Part shown: positions 24,630 through 32,918 of the stretch, piece by piece
How the letters are laid out: each line of letters opens with the position of its first letter
How positions within the stretch are numbered: the stretch's first letter is position 1
From: Gemmatimonadota bacterium
GTDB taxonomy: Bacteria > Gemmatimonadota > Gemmatimonadetes > Longimicrobiales > Gaopeijiaceae
DNA length: 51,348 nucleotides
Assembly (NCBI GenBank): GCA_022826005.1
Contig: JAJDVT010000136.1
Location: 1 to 51,348 of the forward strand
Reading direction: 5' to 3'
The notes under the pieces: generated by a model
Seen by the model: only the letters and a program-made list of their open reading frames with translations
What the model was told of the DNA's origin: nothing
Database searches by the model: none
Program-made: the position numbers and the translations under genes

Positions 24630-24911
24630 CTAGGAGGCGTCGACTACTCCATGCACAGCCTTGTCGGCGGTGTCGAACATCATCTGGAGCCACTTCTTCC
24701 GCCGCGCCCGGAAATCCTTGACCAGGTCCCACAGATCGTCCCGGATCTGCTCGATCGCCGCTTCGCGGACTTCTTCGGACAGTGTGGTGTCGTTCTCGAA
24801 CTCGTACTTTTCGATCGCGAAGTCGGCGACGTCGAGGATGTTCTCGCCGACGACCTGTAGATCGACGGCTTTCTTCAGGGTGATTGATCTGTCGTAGTTG
24901 CGGTCGGCCAT
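24630..24911 (-). CDS. Small helical acidic protein, first gene of the PKS operon
   Basis: A 93-residue protein starting MADRNYDRSITLKKAV at 24911; the longer upstream reading frame has no ribosome binding site and crosses the promoter region. It is predicted almost wholly alpha-helical, rich in Glu, Asp, Lys and Arg, with segments SEEVREAAIEQIRDDLWDLV and RRKKWLQMMFDTADKAVHG. There is no signal peptide, no cysteine and no phosphopantetheine Ser motif, so it is not a carrier protein. I do not recognise the family. Its place 52 bases ahead of the synthase suggests an accessory, docking or scaffold role. Confidence 0.75.
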   Translation of the reverse strand: MADRNYDRSITLKKAVDLQVVGENILDVADFAIEKYEFENDTTLSEEVREAAIEQIRDDLWDLVKDFRARRKKWLQMMFDTADKAVHGVVDAS

Positions 24912-24921
24912 GGTGCGAATC

Positions 24922-24990
24922 CGTTGGAATGGGGAACTGATGGTGACAATATAATAATAGCCACTTGGTGGAATGATGCTACTATTCTGC
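24922..24990. promoter_or_regulatory. AT-rich divergent promoter region of the PKS operon
   Basis: Between the operon and the divergent SDR gene lies a sharp AT-rich stretch. TATAAT occurs at 24950-24955 on the plus strand, with TTGGAA 20 bp upstream (long spacing). On the minus strand TATTAT and TATATT occur in the same stretch, about 40 bases upstream of the small-protein start. Exact boxes cannot be fixed by eye. Confidence 0.45.
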
Positions 24991-25048
24991 CTGTAGCGTC
25001 CAGATTGGCGGCCCCGGTGCGCCGGTCGCCTCGATTCACAGATCCGCG

Positions 25049-26122
25049 ATGACCACACCCCACCCTCGAGGCCCCGTTCTCGTCACGGGCGGCAACGGAT
25101 ACGTCGCGTCCTGGCTGGTCAAGCGGCTCCTGGAACGCGGTTTCCACGTCCACGCGACTGTCCGCGACCCGCAAGACCCCCGCAAGACCGACCACCTGGA
25201 CGCGATCGCGCAGGATTGCCCCGGCAGGCTGACCTTCTTCCGGGCGAACCTCCTCCATCCCGGCGCGTTCGACTCCGCCGTGGCGGGCTGCCGCCTCGTC
25301 TTCCACACCGCCTCCCCCCTTATCGTGCGCGGCGTCGAAGACCCGGTGCGCGATCTCCTCGAGCCGGCCACCGCCGGCACCCGCCACGTCCTGGAAGCGG
25401 CCAACCGGACGGCCTCCGTTCGGCGCGTCGTGCTAACGTCGAGCATCACGGCCATCTACGGGGACGCCGCCGACCTGGAGGAGATCCCCGCCGGCTGTTT
25501 CGACGAGAGCCACTGGAACGAAACGAGCGACGCACGCCACCAGCCGTACTCCTATTCCAAGACGCTGTCGGAGCGACTCGCCTGGGAGATCGCCGGGAAG
25601 CAATCCCGCTGGGATCTCGTCGTGGTCAACCCCGGGCTCGTCCTGGGGCCGGGCCTGAGCCCCCACACCAGGGCGGAGGGGGTGCTCGTCATGCGGGACT
25701 TCGGCAACGGCTACTACCGGTTCGGCGCGCCGGAACTGGAGTTCGCGGTCGTGGATGTACGGGACGTGGCCGAGGCTCACCTGCGTGCGGGCATGAAACC
25801 GGAAGCGGCAGGGCGTCACGTTCTGGTCGGCGAGTCGCTGAGCGTGATGGAGATCGCCGAGATTCTGCGAGGCCGTTTTGGCGACGGCTTCCCGTTTCCC
25901 CGCCACACCGTATCCAATACGGCGGCCCTCATGCTCGCTCCCCGGAGGGGCATTCCGCAGGCAGTGGCCAGGCGCAACCTCGGATACCCGCTGAGGTTCG
26001 ACAACCAGCGCTCCCGATTCGCCCTGGGCATGACCTACAGGCCTGCCGCGGAGTCGATCGTCGAACACTTTCAGCAACTGCTGCACGACGGACTGGTCAA
26101 GCCCCGTCATCCGGTTTCTTGA
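25049..26122 (+). CDS. Extended SDR, dihydroflavonol-4-reductase-like
   Basis: A 357-residue NAD(P)-dependent oxidoreductase. The Rossmann motif VLVTGGNGYVASWLVKRLL lies at about residues 10-28, followed by the basic NADPH-favouring ATVRDP. The catalytic YxxxK is in QPYSYSKTLSERLAWE near residue 170, with VLTSSITAIYG before it. Family features include FHTASP and VVNPGLVLGPGL. Such enzymes reduce ketones or aldehydes of small lipophilic or polyketide-like molecules. It is divergent from the PKS operon across a shared promoter region, so it may belong to the same pathway, for example by acting on a released carbonyl, but that is inference. Confidence 0.87.
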   Translation: MTTPHPRGPVLVTGGNGYVASWLVKRLLERGFHVHATVRDPQDPRKTDHLDAIAQDCPGRLTFFRANLLHPGAFDSAVAGCRLVFHTASPLIVRGVEDPVRDLLEPATAGTRHVLEAANRTASVRRVVLTSSITAIYGDAADLEEIPAGCFDESHWNETSDARHQPYSYSKTLSERLAWEIAGKQSRWDLVVVNPGLVLGPGLSPHTRAEGVLVMRDFGNGYYRFGAPELEFAVVDVRDVAEAHLRAGMKPEAAGRHVLVGESLSVMEIAEILRGRFGDGFPFPRHTVSNTAALMLAPRRGIPQAVARRNLGYPLRFDNQRSRFALGMTYRPAAESIVEHFQQLLHDGLVKPRHPVS

Positions 26123-26175
26123 CCCGCTCCCGGCGGCAGCCCACGTTGCATGCCAACTCCAAAAGACCCTGCCCA

Positions 26176-27598
26176 ATGCTGAAGACGACTGCGACTTCGA
26201 TGGCCCTAGCGCCGACTCGGGCGTCGGCGTGGGCCGCGGTCCTGGCGCTGGCGTGGGTCGCCTGTGCGCCCGAGACGCCGGACCGGCCCGACGCCCGCGG
26301 AACGGATGCCGCAACGGCCGATTCGGATGACCGCGGCGATACTGTATCTGACTCCGGCGATCCGGCGTCTGATCCCGGCGACGCGGCGTCCGGCCCCGAG
26401 CTCTCGGACGACGCCGCGGATCCAGCCCCCGGCCCGGCACCTGCGGGCGACGCCGGCCCCGCCCCCTCCGCGGACGCACCACCCGGCCCCGCTCCCGTCC
26501 TCGACCTCGAAACGGCGCTCAATCTCGCGTCCCTGCCCCTGTCGTGCTTCGACCACCCCCACTCGCTACCCGGCAGCCGGTCCGCCTACCTGTACGAGAT
26601 GACGTTCACGCGCGTCCCCGATTACGAGGAGACGCGCGCCTTCTACGGCTGCTGGGACTGGCACTCCGCGGTCAACTCGGCCTGGACAATGATCCGCCTC
26701 CTCAAGGAGCTGCCGGAGCTGTCGGAGGCGCCGGCGTCGACGGGGCCGCTGGTACGTGAGAAGATGAGGAACCATATCACCGAAAGCGCGATCGCGGGCG
26801 AGCTCGAGTACTTCCGCAACAACCCCGCCTTCGAGCGCCCGTACGGCTGGGCGTGGCTCATCTTCCTGCACGCGGAGCTGGACTCGTGGGACGACCCCCA
26901 GGCGGAGGAATGGGCTGATCGGCTCGCGCCGCTGGCCGACCTCATGAGCGATCGGCTGGCCGAATACCTCGGGGAACTGGAGGAACCGTCGCGGTCGGGA
27001 GCCCACACGAATACGGCTTTCGCCATTGCGCTGAGTCTTGAAGCGGTAGAGATGTCGAGCCGCCGGGAACTCGAGAGAGCGCTGCGGGAGGCCGCGGTCC
27101 GCTTCTACGCGAAGGACGGGAGTTGTCCGACGGCCGACGAGCCCGGACGGTCGGATTTCCTGTCGCCATGCCTCGAAGAAGCGGCGCTGATGACCAGGGT
27201 GCTGGATCCGGAGGACTACGTGCTCTGGCTGGATACCCTCCTTCCCCCAATGGATTCGGCCGCCTTCGCCCCGCTTCGCACCTCCGCGCTCTCCGACACC
27301 GCCGACACCGACCTGCCAGCCGGAATCCCCGCAAGCGAACGTGACCGGGTTCGGATGTCGCTTGGGTGCCCGGTCGCACCTCATCGGCCTTGCGTTCACG
27401 CGGGCGGACGCAATGCTGCGGATCGCGGCGGCACTGCCCGATACGGATCCCAGGGTGGCGGAGCTGCGGATGCTGGCACGGCAACATGCCGCCACCGGAT
27501 ACCGGACGATGCACGACGCGGGCTATGCCGGGTCACACTGGATCGGCTCTTTTGCACTGAAATACCTGATCGAGGCGGAAAGAGGACCCGACCCGTAG
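26176..27598 (+). pseudogene. DUF2891-family lipoprotein with a frameshift
   Basis: The reading frame starts at 26176 (MLKTTATSM) with a signal ending in the lipobox WVAC and an Asp/Ala/Pro-rich linker of about 80 residues. It then shows the DUF2891 pattern: CFDHPHS, CWDWHSAVNSAW, FERPYGWAWLIFLHAEL, SGAHTNTAFAIAL, DFLSPCLEEAALM. Near 27345-27365 the frame is lost; the expected C-terminus (HLIGLAFTRADAMLRIAAAL, then YAGSHWIGSFALKYL) is found in the +1 frame and ends at 27598. A single indel explains this, either a true mutation or an assembly error. The family has a helical-toroid look with conserved His residues, and its function is unknown to me. Confidence 0.75.
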
Positions 27599-27689
27599 GA
27601 GCACCCCAGCCACAACTACCCCGCCATGCATCAATCCGCCAGCTCTCCCACCGTCCGGCCGGTCGCCGCCCGCAGCCGATACCGTCCGC

Positions 27690-28215
27690 CCGGTCCGGAT
27701 ACCTGTATGAGGTCACCTACATGCGCCGGCCCGGATTCGAGGAGGACCTAGCCTTCTACGGCTGGGTCTGGCTTCTGCTCCTGCACGCCGAGCTGGCCTC
27801 ATGGGACGACCCGCAGGCGCAGGCCTGGGCGGGGCACATGGAGCCGGCGGCCGACCTGGTGGCGGAACGCCTGGCGGAGTATCTGACGGGACTGCGCCGG
27901 CCGGTCCGTTCCGGTACACACCGAAGCTCCGCCTTCACGATATCGATGGGCCTTCGCGCGACGGCCATGTATCCGCGCCGCGGGCTGGAGAGGGTCCTCA
28001 GGGATTCCGCCGTCCGCTTCTTCGCCGATGACGACGACTGCGATGTCGAGGACGAGCCCGGAAGATCGGATTTCCTGTCCCCCTGTCTCGAAGAAGCGGC
28101 CCTGATGGCAGAGTCGATGGACCAGGACGACTACGTGCCGTGGCTGGATTCCCTCCTTCCCCACATGGATTCTAAGGAGAGCGACCCCTGGCAGTCCGGT
28201 TCAGAAGTTCGGTGA
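27690..28215 (+). pseudogene. Second, internally deleted DUF2891 copy
   Basis: Immediately after the frameshifted copy, the sequence again encodes SGYLYEVTYMRRPGFEEDLAF, then jumps directly to YGWVWLLLLHAELASWDDPQA. Compared with the first copy, about 70 residues holding the CWDWHS motif and the FERPYG lead-in are missing. It continues through SGTHRSSAFTISM, DEPGRSDFLSPCLEEAALM and DYVPWLDSLLPHMDS, then stops without the HLIGLAF/GSHWIGSF end. It has no start of its own. This is a tandem duplicate in decay. Confidence 0.75.
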
Positions 28216-28438
28216 CGTATTCTCATGCGGCCTGCCGGCGACGATGCCGGCCGCCAGGACCTGCCGCCGCAGCTCCGAGCCGCTGAAGCGCGACGCCGAC
28301 CACTCCCCGTACCGGGCGCTCTTGCTATCCGCCGCGCAAGTAGCTCCGAACCCGATTGTTCGGTAGAGTCATTGGACCATGTATCTCCACCCGATCCGCA
28401 CCCCTTAGTCAGCAACCCAAATCGCCAGGAGGTCTGTT
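28216..28438. other. Gap between DUF2891 remnants and hicB
   Basis: Nothing convincing is seen here. On the minus strand a short open stretch encodes ARYGEWSASRFSGSELRRQV and more, with coding-like composition, but it has no start and I do not recognise it. AGGAGG at 28427-28432 is the ribosome binding site of the next gene. Confidence 0.4.
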
Positions 28439-28612
28439 TTGGACCTGCAATGCACTGCTGTGTTCCGGAGGGTTGCTGAAGGCTACATCACCTTCATCGA
28501 GGAGTTTCCCGGTGCCAACACCCAAGGTGCTTCCCTCGAAGAAGCCCGGACGAACCTTCGCGAAGCCGTTGCCCTGGTGATCGAAGCCAACCGGGAAATG
28601 GCTGGACTGTAA
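28439..28612 (+). CDS. hicB: HicB-family antitoxin, orphan
   Basis: A 57-residue protein starting at TTG 28439, with a perfect AGGAGG six bases upstream. It reads as a HicB beta-alpha fold: FRRVAEGYITFIEEFPGANT, then QGASLEEARTNLREAVALV and ANREMAGL. The GxxxFxEEFPGxxTQGxxxEEA pattern is diagnostic. HicB proteins neutralise HicA mRNA interferases and repress their operon, but no HicA is found on either side; the next gene is a serine hydrolase. A full HicA (with a partial HicB) is present at the right end of the window. Confidence 0.8.
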   Translation: MDLQCTAVFRRVAEGYITFIEEFPGANTQGASLEEARTNLREAVALVIEANREMAGL

Positions 28613-28619
28613 GGAGAAG

Positions 28620-28648
28620 TTTACAGAATGTCATGTCAACCTTACTAT
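28620..28648 (+). promoter_or_regulatory. Repeated TGTCATGT motif, copy 1
   Basis: TTTACA and TACTAT hexamers are separated by 17 bp holding TGTCATGTCAACC. The same arrangement with the same spacing occurs at 37245-37273 and, on the other strand, at 48000-48028. Here it overlaps the annotated start codon of the serine hydrolase, so it may be an operator rather than that gene's promoter. Confidence 0.4.
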
Positions 28649-29851
28649 GAGAACTCGGGACGCGCCGCCCTCGCACGGATCGGACTGCTCCTCGGCGCCC
28701 TCCTCGCCCTGCAGGCCCCGTCCGCCCCTCTCACCGCCCAGGGCACCACGGTCACGCGGGGGACCCCGGCCGAGGTCGGCATGTCGGCGGGCGTGCTCGC
28801 CGGCGGCGTCGCCCTCTACGAGGAGGCGGTGGAGCGGGGGGACCTGGTCGGCGCCGTCCTGCTGGTCGCGAAGGACGGGAAGGTGGTCCTCCACGAGGCG
28901 GTCGGGTGGCGGGACAGGGCCAGGAACATCCCGATGGAGCCGAACACGCTCTTCCGGATGGCGTCCAACACCAAGCCGGTGGTGGCGGCGGGCGTTGCCA
29001 TGCTCGTGGAGGACGGCGAGCTCGCCTACAACGACCTCGTGCGCGAACACATGCCTGAATGGGACAACTACCGGGCGGGTTTCATCAACATCGGGCACCT
29101 GCTTTCGCACTCCAGCGGCCTCAGGATCCCGACCCTCTTCCTGCGGCCGTACATGGAGCCGTCGGCGGAGCACCCGGACGCGCCCACCCTGCAGCTCGAA
29201 GCCGCCCGCTTCGGCAGCGTAGGCGCCGAAGTCACACCCGGCACCAGCTACAGCTACAACAACCCCGGCTTCAACACCCTCGGCGCCCTCATCGAGATGG
29301 CCTCGGGGATGCCGATGGACGCATACCTCGACGCCGAGCTGTACACCCCGCTGGGGATGAACGACAGCTATCACCACGAAGTCGACGAGAAGATGGACGG
29401 CAAGCTCGACCGCATGTCCGTCGTCTACTACCGGCGCGACGCCGAGGGCGACTGGGCGCCCGGATGGACCCCCGGCGATCCCCCGCAGGTACCGTTCGTG
29501 CGCGCGTCGGGCGGAATGATCTCGACCGCCGAAGACTACGTCATCTTCTGCCAGATGTTCCTCAACGGCGGCGAGTACGGCGGACGGCGCTACCTCTCGG
29601 AGCAGTCGGTGAGGCTGATGACGACGCCGAAGATCCGCACCAACCCGGGTTCGAGCGGACCGCCGTCCTACTACGGCTACGGCTGGTCCGTGTCGGAGGA
29701 CGGCGTGTATTCACACGGAGGCTCCGACGGGACCAACGCCTTCGTCGACCCAAACCGGAATCTGATCGTGCTCGTCTTCACGCAGACTCCGGCTGGCCGG
29801 ACCCCGGTGCGGCGGTTCCGGGAGATCGTGAATCTGGCGATAGGGGATTAG
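28628..29851 (+). CDS. Secreted serine hydrolase (beta-lactamase class C/EstB-like)
   Basis: A 407-residue exported enzyme. A signal peptide (hydrophobic core GLLLGALLALQAP, cleaved near LTAQ) follows a polar start; AAGGAG lies 11 bases before the ATG, slightly far. The serine penicillin-recognition motifs are all present: SxxK in FRMASNTKPV, YxN in YSYNNPGFN, and HGG in YSHGGSDG. These define the class C beta-lactamase-like family, which includes DD-peptidases and esterases. The lack of other resistance context favours an esterase or D-peptidase role outside the cytoplasm. It is followed after 3 bases by a propeller gene. Confidence 0.9.
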   Translation: MSCQPYYENSGRAALARIGLLLGALLALQAPSAPLTAQGTTVTRGTPAEVGMSAGVLAGGVALYEEAVERGDLVGAVLLVAKDGKVVLHEAVGWRDRARNIPMEPNTLFRMASNTKPVVAAGVAMLVEDGELAYNDLVREHMPEWDNYRAGFINIGHLLSHSSGLRIPTLFLRPYMEPSAEHPDAPTLQLEAARFGSVGAEVTPGTSYSYNNPGFNTLGALIEMASGMPMDAYLDAELYTPLGMNDSYHHEVDEKMDGKLDRMSVVYYRRDAEGDWAPGWTPGDPPQVPFVRASGGMISTAEDYVIFCQMFLNGGEYGGRRYLSEQSVRLMTTPKIRTNPGSSGPPSYYGYGWSVSEDGVYSHGGSDGTNAFVDPNRNLIVLVFTQTPAGRTPVRRFREIVNLAIGD

Positions 29852-29854
29852 AAA

Positions 29855-31003
29855 ATGGAGCGCCGACCGTTGGCACGGACGGCACCAGGCCTGGCCACCG
29901 CGGCTCTGCTCACGCTGGCGCCGATATCGGGAGCCGCCCAGAAAACAGTAGAGATCGACGATCGGGTCACGTGCCCGGACTGCGTGATCGAAGTCGGGCC
30001 TTCCGTCACTCTGGTTCCTCCGACGGATCACGTCTATTTCATGAGCATTCCGCCCCCTCTTGTCGCGCGTGACCGGGAAGGGAACTACATCGCGACTCGG
30101 GTGCAGGGCGATGCAATGGTGGCAGTATTCGGGCCGGACGGGACGTACAGGTCGTCCTATGGCAGGATCGGAGACGGCCCGGGTGAATTCGCCGGCATTC
30201 CGATGGCGATAGCGATCGGAGAGGGCGACATCCTGCATGTGATCGACCAGCGCAGCCTTCACACGCTGGCCCCGCGCGCCGAGCGCAGGCTGGGTCAACG
30301 CCTTCTGCCTGTCATCCCGAGTACTGCGGTGATTCTGAGGAGCGGAATCGCGATTCAGGCCCCGTTGCGGACGGAGGACGGAATCACGACGGTCCAGATT
30401 CTCCGGCCGGACGGGACGATACAGGCAAATGTCGGAGTCGCCGAGACACCGGACGAGCGATCACGGCAGGGGCCTCTCTGGAATGATACCGACCTGCGGC
30501 GGATCCTGGGGAGATCAACTGATGGCGCCGATGTCTGGATTGCACCCCTCGACCGCTACCGGGTCATCCGCTACGGGCCTGACGGAGAAGAGAAGACTCG
30601 CATCGACCGGGTCTCCGAGTGGTTTCCGCCGCCCGGGACACAGGGGGGGTCATCCGGGGCACGCAGGGATCCGGGGCTGATAAGTATCCATCAGGACGCC
30701 GACGGACTGCTCTGGATCGCGATCTTCCGGCCCCAGCCGTCATCCTCGCCGGCAATCGATGAACGACCGCGTGGGGTCGAGGGACCGCCCATGGATACGT
30801 TCCGTGATTGGAACCAAATCCTCGACGCCACTGTCGAAGTACTCGATCCTGTAAACGGGGAGCTGGTCGCACGACGTGACTTCGACGAGGTAGTCACGTT
30901 TGTCACCACGCCGGGCAACGACGTTTTGATATACTCTCTCCATCCGGACGCGCTCGGCGAGTTCACGTGCGTCATCCGGCCCCTGCGTCTGCGCCGGCCG
31001 TAG
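29855..31003 (+). CDS. Secreted 6-bladed beta-propeller protein
   Basis: A 382-residue protein starting 3 bases after the serine hydrolase stop. The signal peptide ends near SGAAQ; there is no lipobox, so it is probably periplasmic or surface-exposed. The mature N-terminus holds a Cys pair (TCPDCVIEVG). Propeller marks include RDREGNYIATR, YGRIGDGPGEFAGIP near residue 105, VWIAPLDRYRVIRYGPDG, and a late VLIYSLHPDALGEFTC. Its opening resembles the propeller at 5826-6998 (CxxxxGP...), so these two form a subgroup. Confidence 0.78.
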   Translation: MERRPLARTAPGLATAALLTLAPISGAAQKTVEIDDRVTCPDCVIEVGPSVTLVPPTDHVYFMSIPPPLVARDREGNYIATRVQGDAMVAVFGPDGTYRSSYGRIGDGPGEFAGIPMAIAIGEGDILHVIDQRSLHTLAPRAERRLGQRLLPVIPSTAVILRSGIAIQAPLRTEDGITTVQILRPDGTIQANVGVAETPDERSRQGPLWNDTDLRRILGRSTDGADVWIAPLDRYRVIRYGPDGEEKTRIDRVSEWFPPPGTQGGSSGARRDPGLISIHQDADGLLWIAIFRPQPSSSPAIDERPRGVEGPPMDTFRDWNQILDATVEVLDPVNGELVARRDFDEVVTFVTTPGNDVLIYSLHPDALGEFTCVIRPLRLRRP

Positions 31004-31220
31004 CTTGGCGGCGTTGACGGAGTCCTCGGGTCCGGAGGCCCAGCTCGGGTAACGGGGGCGTTGTCGGCTGCGCCCGACAGTCCTTTTGTCCGATACTGAC
31101 TACGAACCGTATTCCAACCGTATTCCAACACTTGCGCACCGGAGCGGGAGACCATACGCATTGCGAATTGGAGGGGACTTGTATGGTAGTGGAATGCTCC
31201 GATTTCGTGGGGAGTAGACA
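31003..31220 (+). promoter_or_regulatory. Gap with tandem ACCGTATTCCA repeat and promoter-like boxes
   Basis: The unit ACCGTATTCCA occurs twice in tandem near 31106-31128. Further down, TTGCGA and TATGGT appear 15 bp apart near 31164-31190, the same hexamer pair as at 5350-5378 but with shorter spacing. GGGGAG seven bases before 31221 is the ribosome binding site of the sigma gene. Confidence 0.3.
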
Positions 31221-31712
31221 ATGAGCCGCCGACCGTTGGGCAACGGCGGGGACGTCAGCGAGCTTGTGGCGGAGTGGGCCAAGCGCTGGCGTAACCCATT
31301 GGTCATGTTGGCGCTGGTCCAAGTGGGAGACCGGGATCAAGCGGAGGACCTGGTGCAGCAGACTCTGGCAAGGGTGATCGCCGTTGCCCATTCGGACCCG
31401 AGGGTTCTGGACGATGTCAGGCGCCCGTACGCCTGGCTGGCTGCGATCACGCGGAACGTGACACGCAATGCCCTCAGGAAGCAGGCCCGCCGGGAACAGA
31501 TCTTGCGCGACAAGCAAACGGAGGTGCGCGAGCAACTCCACCCGGTGCCCGACCCCGGCTGTGACGTGGATTGGCTCTGCGAGCGCGTCACGGACGCCGC
31601 TGAACGGATCCTCAGCGAAAAGCAGCTTCGGATCGTCAGGTCGGAGTCCTTCGCCAGACCCGAGACTTCAGTAGAGTTCTGTTTTGAGCAGGCTGGCGAT
31701 CAGCCAATATGA
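31221..31712 (+). pseudogene. Sigma-70-family factor lacking most of region 4
   Basis: A 163-residue reading frame from ATG 31221. Region 2 is intact (VSELVAEWAKRW, GDRDQAEDLVQQTLARV, RRPYAWLAAITRNVTRNALRK), and the linker with VTDAAERILSEKQLRIVR matches the other sigma factor at 10153. Immediately after that, where the other protein continues into the helix-turn-helix, this one switches to an unrelated tail (SESFARPETSVEF). It therefore lacks the -35-binding helix and is probably non-functional or altered. The stop overlaps the start of a shortened propeller gene (ATGA), so a deletion may have joined the two. Confidence 0.65.
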
Positions 31713-32338
31713 ACAGCGCGAAGCTGCCGTCCTCGATGACGTGGTGTCTATGGTTCCTTCTTGCCGCGTGCTCCGATGGTGGGGAGCCCCCACCGTCCAC
31801 GGGAACCGTCGTTACCGACAGCGCGGGCGTTCGTATGGTAGCAAACGCAGGCCCGTTGTGGAATCCGGGCGAGGAGTGGCGGCTGACCCCTGAACCACTG
31901 CTCAGCCTGGGTGTCGTCGCCGACACACCCCTCGTGCAGCAGTTCCACAGGATCGAGGGGTTGACGCGGCTGACCGACGGTACAATTGTCGTGCTGAATT
32001 CGGGTAGCGGGGAAGTCCGGGCCTTCGATTCGTCTGGGCGCCACCTATGGAGTGCCGGGGGATTGGGCCAAGGGCCGGGCGAGGTCAGTGGGGATGGGTG
32101 GAAGACTCTCCAGAGGCTTTCCGGCGACACGCTCCTCATCCGGAGCGGATTGTCCCGGATAACTCGCGGTCCAGCGGCCCCTTGGGACGGCGACACCGAT
32201 GGCATCTATCTGGGCACGGTGAAGCTTCCACACGACCTTCGACAGGTCGAAATCGGCCCGGACTACGTCCTCGGAGTTGCAACGGACGAACTCGGCATCG
32301 AACAGGTCCGATTGTTCGGGTTGGACCGCGGTCGATAG
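31709..32338 (+). pseudogene. Beta-propeller lipoprotein with a large internal deletion
   Basis: A 209-residue frame starting MNSAKLPSSM with a lipobox LLAAC. The N-terminal half matches the family (VTDSAGVRMVANAG, RAFDSSGRHLWSAGGLGQGPGE). Then the sequence jumps to the family's last strand, VEIGPDYVLGVATDELGIEQV with RLFGLDRG, equivalent to IGEDYIVGLATDDLGVQYVQVW in the full-length protein at 46751-47974. About 180 residues, roughly three blades, are missing. It may be a stable fragment, but decay is the simpler reading, given the truncated sigma gene before it and the deleted MBL copy after it. Confidence 0.65.
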
Positions 32339-32369
32339 CGCGACTCGCCGCGATGCCGCTGCCGGGCGA

Positions 32370-32735
32370 CTACTGCGCCCGCTTCCTCCAGTACCTGGCC
32401 AGCCCCCACCACGAATCCCTGAAACCGGACGCCGTCTCGTAGAGGCGGACATGATCTCCGGGGACGCGGTGCCTCAGCTCGGCAAAGTGCGCGGCCACGT
32501 CCCCAAACGCCCCGACGTGCGTCGCCACGATCCGCACGGGACCCCACGCCATCACCCTCTCGATGCTGGACTTCCACCCCTCCACATCGATATCCGGCGG
32601 CGGCGTAACCGGCAGCGCGGGTCCGCCCTCGATGCGGATCCCGCCCACGTCGCCCACCCACGCGGTCCCCGTCGCGGCCTCGTAATACGCCACGTGGTGC
32701 CTGGCGTGCCCGTCCCGGCTGCCGGGGGAGTATCC
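32370..32735 (-). pseudogene. Deleted duplicate of the MBL-fold hydrolase 3' end
   Basis: Nearly identical to the C-terminal part of the MBL gene at 34288-35208: shared GTAWVGDVGGIR, GGPALPVTPPPDIDV, ERVMAWGP, HVRLYETASGFRDSWWGLAR and the end YWRKRAQ. Between AHFAELR and HRVPGDHV about 40 residues present in the intact gene are missing; the deletion joins two LR-coding sites. The N-terminal half with the zinc motif is absent. It sits after a propeller gene, exactly as the intact copy does. Confidence 0.8.
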
Positions 32736-32918
32736 GAACGAATCGGAATTGCACGAATTCGGGCCGAGATGTATCTATTTCGTCGTAGATCGGTCAGTTG
32801 GGTGGGCGAGGCGCAGCAACCCTCTCCCCGAACCAGGATTCGACCATGATGCGCACTCAGATGCTCATCCATCCGGAGTCTCCAAAGCGGGCGCTCCGGC
32901 ACCGCGGGGGCCAGGCTG

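Noticed and set aside
22607-24721. A 704-codon plus-strand frame opposite the PKS KS and AT domains
   Set aside because: Shadow of the PKS; no recognisable domain, while the minus strand carries all catalytic motifs.
24630-24911. Small operon-leading protein as a free-standing acyl carrier protein
   Set aside because: No GxDS-like phosphopantetheine site; the protein is a charged helical type.
25216-28215. A 999-codon plus-strand frame spanning the SDR and DUF2891 genes
   Set aside because: Its first third is an out-of-frame reading of the SDR gene. The real DUF2891 part starts at 26176, and its end is disrupted by a frameshift.
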